Of a DNA stretch of 64,000 nucleotides, positions 1 through 14,385 are shown piece after piece. Position 1 is the stretch's first letter. Every line of letters begins with the position of its first letter. The translations under genes were made by a program, and so were the position numbers. The DNA lies in the NCBI RefSeq assembly GCF_949987515.2, contig NC_082694.2, forward strand, positions 18,261,355 to 18,325,354. Direction: 5' to 3'. This DNA is from Delphinus delphis (Eukaryota; Chordata; Mammalia; Artiodactyla; Delphinidae). The notes under the pieces were generated by a model. The model saw nothing but the letters and a program-made list of their open reading frames with translations. It did not search any database and was not told where the DNA came from.

Positions 1-139
1 GAAAGCAATATGAAGAACTGTTTTCAAACAAACACTGTAAGTATTAGCCACATTTAACCCTCAAGTAATATCAACAGAAATAATACCAAAGACATAAGTA
101 GAAATTAAATCTTGAGAGGAAAAAATGTAGGAAGTAGAG
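1..139. other. AT-rich sequence, nothing recognised
   Basis: No open frame, RNA gene or repeat could be supported here. Confidence 0.6.
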
Positions 140-225
140 TAATCAAAAATGCTGGTACATTGTACACTAAATATCCTACATTTTTTTGTCAATGATACCT
201 CAATAAAGCTGAAAAATATTAAAAT
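140..225 (+). mobile_element. Old L1 3'-terminal fragment
   Basis: The stretch reads through a GTACACTAAAT-like segment to a TCAATAAAGCTG end followed by A-rich sequence, which is the usual 3' terminus of old mammalian L1 elements. It is divergent and has no visible TSD. Family assignment is from memory of L1M 3' ends. Confidence 0.5.
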
Positions 226-329
226 CAGAGGGTAACAACAACCACAAAAACTGAGGTTAAATTCTCATAAATCTAAATAATTATTGATTAAAATTACAAA
301 AGAAGAGGAAATGGAATATTATACCATAA

Positions 330-550
330 AATAATAATAGCTAATATACACAGTGCTTAAAGTGTTTCAAATTCCTTTACATGCACTAGTTCAATCTTCA
401 TAATGACCCATTAAAATAAATATTTATCATTTTCCCATATTTTACACATGAGGGAACTATAGGATGTCAGTTTTATATTTTTCTAAGGTCATAAGTAATT
501 GAGATGAAAGTTGATCTCTGGCAGTCTGTCTTAAGATACTGCACTTAACT
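330..550 (+). mobile_element. MIR SINE fragment
   Basis: The order of motifs matches the MIR core: a 'tttacatgcactagttcaatcttcataatgaccc'-like middle, then a 'ttttacacatgagggaacta'-like segment, then 'aaggtcataagtaatt'. Divergence is high, as expected for this ancient mammalian family. Confidence 0.6.
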
Positions 551-723
551 ACTAGAATCTATTGCTTCTCCAAAAACATTAAAGATGGGAAGTGATAAAA
601 GGAGTTGAGTTCTTACATTCTTAGACTTTTTGTTAAAAGAATAGATATACAGATTAAAAGGTACATGTTAAAACATATGAGTGACTAATGCAATAACAGA
701 AATTGGATATGTAATTTAAAAGG

Positions 724-960
724 AAAGAAAATTAGGGCTTCCCTGGTGGCGCAGTGGTCGAGAGTCCGCCTGCCGATGCAGGGGACGTGGGTTCGTGCCC
801 CGGTCTGGGAAGATCCCACATGCCGCGGAGCGGCTGGGCCCGTGAGCCATGGCCGCTGAGCCTGAGGGTCCGGAGCCTGTGCTCCACAATGCGAGAGGCC
901 ACAACAGTGAGAGGCCCGCGTACCGCAAAAAAAAAAAAAAAAAAAAAGTAAAGAAAATTA
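724..960 (+). mobile_element. CHR-type tRNA-derived SINE with TSD
   Basis: A short CHR SINE body (735-949) is flanked by the 11-bp direct repeat AAAGAAAATTA at 724-734 and 950-960. The tRNA-like head carries an A-box region (GTGGCGCAGTGG) and a B-box GGTTCGTGCCC at 790-800, the internal RNA polymerase III promoter of this family. The tail is a long pure A run. CHR SINEs derive from a tRNA-Glu-like ancestor and are mobilised in trans by L1. Open frames through it on either strand are repeat artefacts. Confidence 0.93.
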
Positions 961-1089
961 ATAAAACATGGAAACAGTCAATTTGCTAATACTTAGGAAG
1001 AAAGAAAAAGCAGAAATAAAACATGGGTTATATAAATTATAATATATGATTTTATATATAAATCAGAAAATACAGTGGGGGAAAATTTT
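961..1089. other. AT-rich sequence, nothing recognised
   Basis: No feature could be supported. Confidence 0.5.
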
Positions 1090-1240
1090 AAATCACAGTG
1101 ATTTATCCATTTATTTAACGCATGTTTAATGAGGACCTAACATGCATCAGAAATTTGTCTAGTCTGGGAGATAAATCTATGATAAAAATGGACAAAAATT
1201 CCTGGTTTCACAGAACATACCTTTAGCAATTACAATAAAT
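1090..1240 (-). mobile_element. L2 3'-end fragment
   Basis: The segment resembles the reverse complement of the LINE-2 3' end: an 'atttatttaacgcatgtttaatgaggacc'-like motif followed by 'acaaaaattcctggtttcacagaac'. It is strongly diverged, so the call rests on motif order. Confidence 0.45.
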
Positions 1241-1639
1241 ATTAATCCTTTCAACAATTCAGGTAAAAGTTTTTTCCACAACTGTTCTAAGAATAAAAAA
1301 ATCCAGTTGCCTGATGTTCACATGAAACACCTAACAGAGAACAACACAGAAATATTAAAGGTTAAGAGACAGAGTGCACCAAGAAAATGCTAATCAAAAG
1401 CAAGGTTATATAGTGGCATTAAAACAAAATCAAATACACTAAAGGCCAAAAAGCCCTATTTGAAATAACCAAAATCATTTCACAATGTTATAATGAACCA
1501 ATTACCAAAATGAAAATATAATAATAAAATATAATAATGAAAATTATAGCACCAAATATATGAAAATAAAATATGCAGAAATATTTTTAAAATAAAGACT
1601 GCACAAAAATCTCAAGAGATTTTTATAGAACTTCCTTCA
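1241..1639. other. AT-rich sequence, nothing recognised
   Basis: Locally A-rich with short direct repeats (AATAATAAAATATAATAATGAAAAT around 1520). No gene or repeat family recognised. Confidence 0.5.
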
Positions 1640-1785
1640 GAAAGGGATAAGCATGAAAAAAAGGGAGTGAGGAAGAAACGAGGGAGGGAGGTAGAAAGAG
1701 AGAAAGGGAGGAAGGAAGGAAGGTAAGAAAGAAGGAAGGGGAAAAGGTAGGAAGGGAAAACAGAAGGAAATATAGAAAAAATTAA
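1640..1785. repeat. Purine-rich (GGAA/GAAA) low-complexity tract
   Basis: About 140 bases are almost entirely A and G on the plus strand, with GGGAGG, GGAAGGAAGG and AAAGAGAGAAAGG runs. The minus-strand open frame here, rich in Ser, Phe, Pro and Leu, is a product of the tract and not a gene. Confidence 0.9.
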
Positions 1786-2254
1786 CAACAATGAATAAAT
1801 TTGATACAATGCATACACTTTATATGTAGACACAAATAAATTAACTTAGAAGTGTAAAATAGCATCAGTTATTATGATTTTTATTATCATTGTTGCTGTT
1901 ATTTCTCATTATTCTGGGAGTTTACTGTGGTCTCTAATGTAGCTGGGGCTGGAATTATTTAGTCTTCCTTACTCACATGCCTGATGGTTGGTACTGGCTG
2001 GAGATGTCAAATGGAACATGTGTATATGGCTTCACCTGGGTTTCCTCACAGTACAGAGACAAGATTACATGAACAAGGATCTCAAGAGAACAAGATTAAG
2101 GGAAGGAATATTTCCTTTTATCACCCAACCTCAAAAGTCATACAGTCACAGACTTTCTACTCATTAGAAGTAAGTTGTGAAATTAACCAGTATTCAGAAA
2201 GAGGGAAATTAGACCCTACCTCTTGATGGGAGTAATGTCATAGAATTTCAGAAT
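1786..2254. other. Unique sequence, nothing recognised
   Basis: The 80-residue open frame at 1984-2226 has no recognisable domain or signal and no splice or promoter context, so it is not called a gene. Confidence 0.5.
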
Positions 2255-2645
2255 ATGTTTAAAACTTCTGGTAAACAGATATGTGGTTACTGGAGGCAGA
2301 GATGAGTAAAGGGAGAATTGGATGAAGGTGGTCAAAAGGTACAAACTTCCAGTTATAAGATAAATAAGTACTAAAGATGTAATGTACAATATAATTAATA
2401 TAATTAACACTGCCTAATGTTATATATGAAACTTGTTAAGAGAGTAAATCCTAAGAGTTCTTATCACAAGGAAAATTTTCTTTCATTTCCTCTTATTTTA
2501 TATCTCTATGAGATGATGGATGTTCACTAAATTTATTGTGGTAATCATTTCATGATGTATGTAAGTCAAATCATTATGCTATATACCATACACTTATAAG
2601 TGCTGTATGTCAGCTATATCTCAATAAAACTGGAAGAAAAAAAAA
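2255..2645 (+). mobile_element. Old L1 (L1M-type) 3'UTR
   Basis: The segment has the typical order of an L1MA/L1MB 3'UTR. It starts with 'gtggttactggaggcagaga', continues through 'gagatgatggatgttcacta' and 'attgtggtaatcatttca', and ends at TCTCAATAAAACTGG plus an A run (2638-2645). Confidence 0.75.
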
Positions 2646-2984
2646 CACCATTCATATAGACCACTACCACCAGCAATCAAAGAAAATATATAATTTCTAA
2701 GCATGCATTAACTATTCATAAAAATGTACCACAAGATATATCACAGGGGTATTCTCAAAGAAACAATAATACCTGACCACATGAAAATAAAATGTGTTAT
2801 CACTAAGAGAAAACTAGTTCTAATAAATCTTACTATTGGAAATAAATGTAAAATATAATTCTAAATAATTCATAGGTGAAAATAGAAATCATGATGAAAA
2901 TGACACAATATTTTTATATGAACTGTGTGAATACTGTAAATACATATTGTGCTATAATTATGTAAGATGTAATCATTAGGGGAT
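2646..2984. other. AT-rich sequence, nothing recognised
   Basis: No feature could be supported. A diverged internal piece of L1 linking the flanking fragments is possible but not visible. Confidence 0.4.
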
Positions 2985-3270
2985 CCAACAAAGCAATTTA
3001 TCAGCACTCAACCTGCACTAGAAGAAACACTGAAGGAAGTTCTTCAGTCTATGGAAATAACAAATGATGGACACTTGGATCTTCACAAAACATTAGAGAC
3101 CACTGAATGAAAATAAGAAACACATAGATAAATACTAAAGACTCTGTTTTCTTATTTTAATATAGTTAAATAACAATTATCTGCTTAAAGCAAAAATAAT
3201 AGCCATCATATTTTCATTTTATAACATTAATAGAGCTAAAGTATATGAAAGAGCACACAAAAAGGAAAGG
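2985..3270 (+). mobile_element. Old L1 fragment, ORF1 end and inter-ORF region
   Basis: It resembles the end of L1 ORF1 (cagcactcaacctgcacta ... ctgaaggaagttcttcag) followed by the usual 'acaattatctgcttaaagca' inter-ORF spacer. All reading frames are interrupted. Same orientation as the 2255-2645 fragment, so both may come from one rearranged insertion. Confidence 0.55.
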
Positions 3271-5915
<2,645 letters not shown>

Positions 5916-6191
5916 TATCTCTGCTTCCTGCTCCCTAGGTGCTGCCCTGCAAATAAGGGCCTGAGTGGAGGAGTGGGCAGAGATGATTTTTAAATCACAC
6001 ATGGGTTGGTGGAAGAACTATCACTCCAGAAGACACCATACAGAAGTCAGATGATTGTTTTTTGGAAGACTCAGGAAGAATCTGAAGAAAGAAAGTTACT
6101 GTTTTGTCTGTATATTACCTGCCTTATCATTCCAAGGTTTTAATGATTCATACATAGCTTTCAAATAAAACTTTTGTTTTGGTTTAAAAAA
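5916..6191 (+). other. Exon-like segment: splice acceptor plus poly(A) signal (hypothetical)
   Basis: A polypyrimidine tract (5916-5936) leads to an AG at 5937-5938. About 225 bases downstream is AATAAA (6164-6169), followed by a GT/T-rich stretch and seven A's (6185-6191). This is the layout of a terminal exon. All frames are interrupted, so it would be noncoding. The signals are short and could occur by chance; a 3' end of an old retroelement is an alternative. Confidence 0.2.
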
Positions 6192-6589
6192 ATAACCTAC
6201 CAAAAGAGCATTAGAGAAATTGGAAGAGTACTGTTCCTCTTTATTTCACCAAGATCCACTGATCAAGCTTTATAAGAAGTACATAGAGACGGAATGGGAA
6301 ATTCTCTAATCTGTGTTTTCTAATAAAATTTGATTTTGATGCAAATGGAAAGGTACATTTTTCTGGCTGCCACTTCAAGTATCTCTCCCAAAAACACATA
6401 TAAGGGGAAATAAATGTTCACTAAATCCTTAAGGGGTTGACAGATTTTAATAAGAGCTTAATCAGAAACAGGCATACTAAAGTAAGCTCTTCTTAGAAGA
6501 ATTTAACATTTAAATATTATGATTTTCTTTCTAAACTTCATCAACCTGTACATGGTTATACATTAAACAAGATGACCCCATGACCAGCC
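6192..6589. other. Unique sequence, nothing recognised
   Basis: No feature could be supported. Confidence 0.5.
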
Positions 6590-7500
6590 ACCCTTCCTTT
6601 GCTTCTTAGACCTCTTTCTTGCACTTTGTCCTGACATATATTTATAAGCCATATATCTCTGCCCATATTAACCTAGAACCAGAAACTAAGTTGACACTAA
6701 TATTTAATTTCTATGGTCCTTATAGAATGGGTTTCTTTTTAGAAATCCGCCTCTCTTTGCCCTCTCTAGTCCTAAACCAACACATTGTCACCATAAAATT
6801 CTGAGGAAGTCCTAAAAACCTTATCTTGCTATCACATTACTCTCTCTAACAAATATGGCCACTATGAAATTATTACTCTGCTCTGTAAAGCTGACCACTG
6901 AAGAAACCCAGATCTTGCCTCAGGGAGAACATAGGTGACCAGAAGTGGCTATATGTATAGCCCATGGACACATGGTTGGATTTAATTCCTGTCCAGCTTC
7001 CTATTAGAGAGTTAACCAAAATCAGCATCTTTGCCGCATTCTGGCAGCCCTCTGATCCTGGGAAAGAAATACCAGGCTGGCCAGTGGGTGTGATCAGCTC
7101 ACCCAGCCACCCTCCTGGAAGACCACATAGGCATGAATCCAATGCTCCCTGAGGCATCTAGTTTACCACAGACATGGAGTCGAGGGTTGTGGAGTGCTCT
7201 GAATAGAGAAACAGAAGCATAGTATCACATGGGTCCAATTCTTCTCAGATTACCCTACACAAATGGCACCACTGTTCCATACTGGTCCCAGCCACTTGAG
7301 AAGGGTACAGACAGTTTTGGAAAACGTGCTTCTGGAGACGAAATCTACACCTCGTTATGCAGGGACTATCTCTACTAACCAGATAGGTCCAGGTGCCAGG
7401 GTTGTACTTAGAACATTTTACAAAAGGCATTCCGCAGGGGAGGCCCCTAAGGTGTAGGACCCAAAGCATGAGTCAGCTTGTTGAGGTCTCTGGGCAATGA
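6590..7500. other. Unclassified more GC-rich block, possibly an old repeat or decayed LTR
   Basis: Base composition is less AT-rich than its neighbours. Overlapping frames on both strands (6873-7157 minus, 7263-7457 plus, 7245-7469 minus) show no recognisable domain. I cannot match it to a family. A decayed LTR element or a degraded processed pseudogene are both possible. Confidence 0.25.
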
Positions 7501-7559
7501 AATTGCCACTACAGTGGGAATGAGATCATCTGTTTTATTTCCTATATGTTCTTGTGCAT

Positions 7560-7760
7560 TTGTTTTCATCCTTATCCATGTCCATAAATACATATCTATG
7601 TGAGTAAATACATGTACACACTTATGTAAATATATATGTATATAAATATTTATATATAGTTATGAGTAGATACAGACATATGCATTCTATTTAATTATTT
7701 ATATTATATATAATATATTTCTATATCAAACACACAAACACACACTTGTAATTATATATT
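7560..7760. repeat. AT-rich low-complexity tract
   Basis: Imperfect TATATA/ATAAATA arrays with a short CACACAAACACACAC run at 7730-7745. Confidence 0.7.
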
Positions 7761-9779
7761 TAATTCACCTACCAGGGTAGAAAGAATTTAAAATAGTCCA
7801 TTGTTAATTCTTTGATGATCCTAATGTGAAATAAGCATAATATTTAAGTATATTCACCAGTACACATTTGTCATAGGAAAGCAAAGAACATCTTTGTTTT
7901 ACCAAGCAGTTAATGCATCACATTTCAATTAGCAACAATTGTTCTCTGTGGTATTGCAGTGCTGAATTCCAATACTTAGTGAACCATTACCTAGTGAACC
8001 ATTTAATTCCTTCACTGACAATTATCACAGAGGTAGGTAGGTATGCAAAAAATGCAAAATATTCTAATTGTTGTTTTTAGTCCAATAATAATTAGCTACT
8101 GTGTTACAGAGATCAAAATACCATATGGCTTATTTTTTTGCTCCTGGCTGTAACAATTACAAATATAATTTCTTTCTAATTTGAATCTACACTCATCTTT
8201 TTTATCTGTTTTTTGTGTACTTATGCTATTAAATGTATTTTATGTTAAAGTCAATCAAATATGGTATATTTTCTATGTTTTAAATGAAATTATTATTCAC
8301 AGAGATAGCATGAGATAAAATGTTCCTTCACCTAAGCCCATGAAGTTTTATAAGTATAAAACTTAGATGTTCAGACTCAGTGAAATGGACATATGAAAAA
8401 CGTCATTACCTACAGGTCTACCCTTTAAGTATCATCAAACATTCTGCTTATGAAGTGACATTGGCTTGAAAACCTTCTATATCCTCTCCCATAACTGAAA
8501 TGTAATCATAATCTTTAAACACCATTTTGAGAATTAAAGGCAAAGAAATAATATTTTCCTAGAGCAGCCCATTACACTTTACAAAAGCAAACAGAGCTGT
8601 AGTTAATCCCCATGTTCTTTAATTTACCTTTTCTTTTTTAGAACTATTTTTACTCCTTATTCCTTCATCACCTAAACTGATACATTGAATCTTATGAGAA
8701 AATAAAAACATCTCCTTACCATTCATACATGAATTTACTAGCCAAGGATTTAGCCACATACTACATTGAGCTACAAGCACCCTCCACTGAAACTTATAAT
8801 TTTGCTTTTGTGTTTTGTTATTTTTATGAGTGCATTAATGAGTTTTAAAAATATATTGTCAATGGTAAATCAATAGAGCAAAATGGTGTGTTTTATTGTG
8901 TGAATATAATTCAGAAAACTATCAATATATCTATTAAAATTAATATTATAAAAATGTCATATATATTAACCTCAAGTTTACCAAGTACTTTCTAGGATAT
9001 TAAAAAAAATCACACTGCTTTATTATGTAATATATGAGATCCAGTTTCCTAAAACTACATTTACTCATAATTTTAAAAAGTTCTGATGACTCCCTATTAA
9101 CTATGGAATGAAGAGAAGAAAACTCCTTAGACTAAGATTAAAGGTCATTTGTAATCTGTGAATTTGTTTCATTTCCACCTGCTCCTGCTCCTCAATATCA
9201 ATTGTTTTCCACCCACATCTGTGTATAATAATTCTCACTTTCAAGATTTCTTCCATACTTTCTCTTGGGTATGTAGCCCTATCCTCTCCTTTACATTTTC
9301 CTATAATTTTCCCTTAAGAATTTTGTCAAATGTTAAGTCTGAATAAAAGCTTTTTTTTCTACATTTACTGAATTTGAAGTGTTAATTTGTCTTCTAATTT
9401 GCTCTAGTATTCATATGTATTTACTATTAATTTGCTAAGTTTTAGTTGTAAATATGCATACTAATTCTGCAATTAGATTGTCATCTTGAGAGGAGATAGC
9501 ATGACTGCTATATTTTATTGTATACCATGCCATTTTGTATCACATTTTACAGTCATATATTTTTATTTAGCCATAGAGCTTCAAAAATGCTAAGAATATA
9601 GAAGAATCTAAATTAAAATTTTATTGACTGATTGCCTGTCATGTGAATTAAGCACTTAAACATTTTGCACATATAAAACTCATTGCTCAACTTTCTTGCT
9701 GTGTTCATAATGGAAAATTTTGGTGAAGAAAATAGTCAATGGTGTTAAAGAATATGAAGGGTCTGAAATTATACTATGT
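7761..9779. other. AT-rich unique sequence
   Basis: No gene recognised. A 12-bp motif TAGTGAACCATT is repeated at 7977-7988 and 7992-8003. A weak MIR-like stretch may lie near 9620-9690. The frame at 9158-9346 has no domain. Confidence 0.45.
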
Positions 9780-10280
9780 TTGTAAACTAGCAAGTTAACC
9801 GGACACAATTTCATGAATGCTGGCAGAAAACACAAGCCTTTAATACAGAACAACCAGAAGAAGCTCCATGATTGCATTCATTCATCTTGTCCCAAATTGC
9901 ACAAGAACATACAAAGGAGGCCAAGTGATGCCTGTACATCCAAAGAGTTGTGTTACAGGAAAAGAATCTTGAGTTCAGGATACCTATATCTTTCATAATG
10001 GGCAATAATCTCGCCTATCCCAAATCCAGCAACAGACACAGTTTTTGTCTTCCAAGGGCACAAAGCAACCCTGTAATTTGCTATACAAACATACTTAAAA
10101 ATAGAGACTTAAAAAAAGGAAGTCATTGTCCCTACTTGCATAATGTGCAGAAATATGAGAGTTGCCTAAATAGGACTGGCCCAAAAGAGAAAAGGAGCCA
10201 GAATTCAATATAGGTTGCTGTAGGTCATGCCAGCTAAAAAGTCACACAAGGTTATGGCTTCTTTCGCCTTTCTTATTGTA
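9780..10280. other. Unclassified block, possible old repeat
   Basis: Less AT-rich than its surroundings, with partly overlapping frames on both strands (9813-9998, 9950-10213, 9811-10005 minus) but no recognisable domain. I could not assign it to a repeat family. Confidence 0.2.
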
Positions 10281-10589
10281 AAAATGGAATAACCAGATTC
10301 CATCTTTCCACGAGGAGATACCCTACCATGTCTCCCCACTACCACGACCACCACCACCATCTCCTTTTCCCCGTCTCAAAGCTGTCAGAGTCAGTGATAA
10401 ATTGACCAATTACTTGTTCTCGTAATTCTTTTCCACTATCACCCTTCCATTTTACTAAAGAACTAGGGACTATGTACCTGTATAACTTGAAAAACATTAC
10501 TCATTACTCTTTCTTTTCTCATGCAGCTGAGCTAAGATATACTGTCACATGCCCCAAGCCAAACAAAGCTAGTTCTAGACTTGAATCAT

Positions 10590-10940
10590 TCAGGACAATA
10601 GTCACTAGTTATATGTGGCTATCTACAATTGAAATGTGTCTATTCATATGTGCTGCTGAATCACACACCAAATTTTAAAGACTTAACATGGAAAAAATGC
10701 AAAATATTCCATAATAAATTATTTTTTATAATTAATTATTTTTTTAATTTAAAAAATTAAATAAATAATTTAATAAAATTAATTTTTTACTGAAATTATA
10801 TTATTTGGGATATATTGGGTTGGATAAAATATATGCTTATGTTTACTTTTTAATGTGTCTACTACAAAATTTAAAATTAAAAACATGGATCACATGTGTG
10901 GCTCATTTTATACTTAATTTGTATAGCACCATTCTAGAGA
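10590..10940 (+). mobile_element. hAT-type DNA transposon remnant
   Basis: The ends carry the 'catatgtggct'-like motifs of a common mammalian hAT family: 'gttatatgtggcta' at the left and 'cacatgtgtggctca' at the right, with 'ggatatattgggttgga' and 'aaaatatatgctta' in the middle. It contains no transposase. The exact subfamily is not determined. Confidence 0.55.
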
Positions 10941-11569
10941 TAGTGCACTGAAGATGTCTGGTCTAACATACTGTCTCTCTAAATACATACTTGTTGGCAT
11001 CAGGCTTCATTGGGCCTTTATGCTCAATTATTTCAGAAAAAAATGGGTGATCTATACAGGATATCAAATTTAGCTCCTCTGCCTTCCCCTCCATGCTAAA
11101 AATTAAACAGAGCTTAGCTTAAATTTTCATACACCTTTTGCATGCCTTTGTTATGCATCATTTGGTAAGAGGAGACTATTTGTGATGAGTATTCATTGGT
11201 TCCTCAGTGGTTATTACAACATAAAGTTGATGTTGGGGGCAGTAGAATAGACAGCACTGTAGAGTTTTAGCATTTATTCACTTTAAAAGACCTTTAGTTA
11301 TTAACAAATGGCTTAGTTGATTCTGAATTCTAAGTGAATTGATTAGCAGAAATGTTAGTCTAGTCTATAAGGGAGGTAATTAGTTACACACATTCAGAGT
11401 TCATTTTATTTTTTCCCTTCTGAATTTTTCTAAATTGTGCCTTTTTAATTTTGACAGGTATAATGAGAGTTTAATTGTAGTTGTGGGAGTTTTTGTGCTT
11501 TATTTTACTTTGATTTTTATGCTTTTGCATTATTTGGATTGAAATGGAAGAGTTCACACAGGAATTGAG
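10941..11569. other. Unique sequence, nothing recognised
   Basis: No feature could be supported. Confidence 0.5.

Positions 11570-11605
<36 letters not shown>
11570..11605. repeat. (AT)n microsatellite
   Basis: A TA dinucleotide array interrupted by a single G at 11594. Confidence 0.95.
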
Positions 11606-12510
11606 CTTAATAATAAGGCAAAGAAATATATCTTCTCAGTTCCCTTTTTAGCTAAATAAAAATGATTTAAATAAACTTCTTAACTAATACAAGAGGGTAT
11701 GTGGACTTAGATGATTCTTAGGATTTTGGTCTGAAACACAAAGCTTATCTAATATTTCATTATTCAGAATTAAGTCATACAATTGCATCTGTAGTGATTT
11801 GATTTCAGTCTAATTCTGTCAAGCATCTCTTAAAATGTGTTTACCTTATAAGTTTTCTGTCGCTATATCTTATACTTAAAACATGAAAAAGACATGAAGA
11901 TACCACCCCTAAGAATGGGAAGATTAAGACTCTTGACAGAAACCTCATTTTCACCATGTATTTTCACTGAGAACCAGATGATCTTCAAGGGTCTAAGAGC
12001 AGAGACGTTGGCCCTTCTGCCCAGGTAATGCTACTGCTACTTCACTTCATATAATTTTTGTGGATCCCTTATCTATATTAAATGTACCATTTTCTATTGT
12101 CTACAGAAGAAGTTGACTCTAAACTGGGTGAGAAATAGATGTTAATGAAAGGGTGGTAATTAGTTGTGGCCATCTAAAAAATGAACTTCATGTCTTATTT
12201 ATCATGTAGTTTGTTGATTATATTTCTTCTTGCAACATTATAGGAGTGATAGTATACTTGTAATAAAATACTGTGTTTCTCAATTGTTTGACCAAAGAAA
12301 AATACTTATATAAATCATTAGTAAAACAAAAAATGGGGAAGAGGAACATCTAACGGCAATAAAATTGAGAAGTATAGAAATCTTGATACACCAAAGCTTA
12401 TATTAAACACATATACTATCAAATTCCAGTTTATGTGAAAAAAATGAATGTTCTCTAATCAGACTTTACGGATTGAGAATAAGCTTTATTTAGTTTTAAA
12501 TGTTTTCCTA
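11606..12510. other. AT-rich unique sequence
   Basis: Nothing recognised in about 900 bases. Confidence 0.5.
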
Positions 12511-12774
12511 AACAATGATTATCTTTTTTTGTTTTGTTTTGTTTTGTTTTTTGGGTTTTTTTTTTTTGCGGTATGCGGGCCTCTCACTGTTGTGGCCTCT
12601 CCCGTTGTGGAGCACAGGCTCTGGACGCACAGGCCCAGCGACCATGGCTCATGGGCCCAGCCGCTCCATGGCATGTGGGATCTTCCAGGACCGGGGCACG
12701 AACCCGTGTCCCCTGCACTGGCAGGTGGGCTCTCAACCACTGCACCACCAGGGAAGCCCAACAATGATTATCTT
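12511..12774 (-). mobile_element. CHR-type SINE with TSD
   Basis: The SINE lies in reverse orientation (12526-12759), with its A tail seen as a T-rich tract containing GTTTT repeats. The 15-bp direct repeat AACAATGATTATCTT flanks it perfectly at 12511-12525 and 12760-12774, so the insertion is fairly young. Frames reading through it on both strands are repeat artefacts. Confidence 0.94.
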
Positions 12775-13791
12775 GATATGATTAAAACTTATAGGCAGAA
12801 TTGAGCTAACTTTTTCAGAAGGTGAATTTTCTCAAACATAAAATATGAAAGTAAATATTAGTAAGGATCAAATAATCAATTTCATGTTAAAGTCAACACA
12901 TTATTAGGAACCAGAATATTTTACTCTCATCACAGAAATGAGTATTATTATTTTTTTATTACAAAATGTATTTTTATAGTGGAAAACCTAGAATAACCTA
13001 TCATTTGTTTGCATCATTAAGTGAGAATTGGACTTTTGAAGTATGACCACACCAACTGGTTTATGAGAGACAGTTCCAATTTATGCTATTGCCCTCTAGT
13101 GACTATCCATAATATCTTCTTTCATTCTCAAGAGATTTGAAATTACCAAAATCAAGTGGATTGAAATTATCTGGTTCTGCTGGTTTTGGGAGGATCAAAT
13201 CTGTGTCATTTAAATAAAGTAATCTACTAAGAAGACTGAAAATCAAACCTTCATGGATTATTATGACTCATTAAGAATTCAAGACAAGTTTGGAGGAAAA
13301 TCTATTTTACTTAAGTCAGTGAGCAAATGAATTTTAAAAATGGGACAGAGAGGGTAAACAGGAGGTGGCAGAGAAAAATTCCAGAGGCATAGGGCAGACA
13401 TCTGCCATGGTTTTAATTGAATTCTCAATGCAAATTTACATGGGCAAGCCAGGATCATTTAAAGAATAAATAGAAAGAAGTACCTCCTTTGGTCTTTGCT
13501 GTTCTTCTTCTCAACAAATTAATTGACTTAAAAAACCAAAACTAAACTAATTTGGCAGCAGCTGAACAACATCTGGGGAATTTCATTTTGGCCACAATTT
13601 AAAGTAAACCAAAGGAAATATGTAAACATTATAAAAGCTATGCAGCATGATGCTCATATTGTCGGAAGAAATTATTTAATTGATCTCAAAAAAGTTTTAA
13701 ACCCTGAAAACATATTTAAATTGTAAGCATGACATTTTTAGAGGCGCACTGACAAACCAACTGTGTTTATTTGGAATTTCTAAATACAATG
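12775..13791. other. AT-rich unique sequence
   Basis: About 1 kb separating two CHR SINEs of the same orientation. No gene or repeat recognised. Confidence 0.5.
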
Positions 13792-14032
13792 ACAATGGCA
13801 TTTTTTTTTCTTTTTTTTTTTTTTTTGTGGTACATGGGCCTCTCACTGTTGTGGCCTCCTCCGTTGTGGAGCACAGGCTCCAGACATGCAGGCTCAGTGG
13901 CCATGGCTCACGGGCCTAGCCGCTCTGCAGCATGTGGGATATTCCTGGACCGGGGCACAAATCCATATCCCCTGCATCGGCAGGCAGACTCTCAGCCACT
14001 GCACCACCAGGGAAGCCCAACAATGGTATTTT
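13792..14032 (-). mobile_element. CHR-type SINE with TSD
   Basis: Reverse-orientation copy (13805-14019). The flanking repeat is ACAATGGCATTTT at 13792-13804 and ACAATGGTATTTT at 14020-14032, 13 bp with one mismatch. The body has more CpG decay (TG/CA) than the copy at 735, which suggests an older insertion. Confidence 0.92.
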
Positions 14033-14088
14033 AAACCATAAATTTTAACAAAATGTATGAATTAAAACCATGTCATATTATTATGAAT

Positions 14089-14385
14089 GAAATGTTTGTG
14101 TATCCTTTAAATTTATATGTTCAAGTCCTAACCTCTAATGTGAAGCATTTGGAGATGAGACCTTTGGGAGGTAATTAGGGTTAGATGAGGTTATAGGGGT
14201 GGTGCCATAACCATGGGATTAGTGCCCTTATAAGAAGAGGAAAAGAATGTGAGTACACAACTAGAAGGGGGTGGTTTACAAGTCAGGGAGAGGGCTCTCA
14301 CCAGAAACCACTGCTGTCATCCTGATCTTCCACTTGTAGACTCTAGAACTGCAGCAAATAAATGTTCATTGTATAAACCATACAT
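14089..14385 (+). mobile_element. MLT1-type LTR (ERVL-MaLR)
   Basis: The segment follows the MLT1 LTR order: 'atatgttcaagtcctaacc', 'aatgtgaagcatttggag', 'gacctttgggaggtaattag', 'gggattagtgcccttataag', and a 'gaactgcagcaaataaatgt' poly(A)-signal region. It is a solo, diverged LTR with no internal retroviral sequence. Confidence 0.75.

Noticed and set aside
735..949. tRNA gene at the SINE head
   Set aside because: The tRNA-like part has A- and B-box similarity but does not fold as a full cloverleaf and is followed by the SINE body and A tail.
716..951. Open frames on both strands
   Set aside because: They lie inside a CHR SINE and translate its tRNA-derived body; the same peptides recur at every SINE copy.
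12448..12804. 118-residue plus-strand frame
   Set aside because: It crosses a SINE and its flanks, with no domain or start context.
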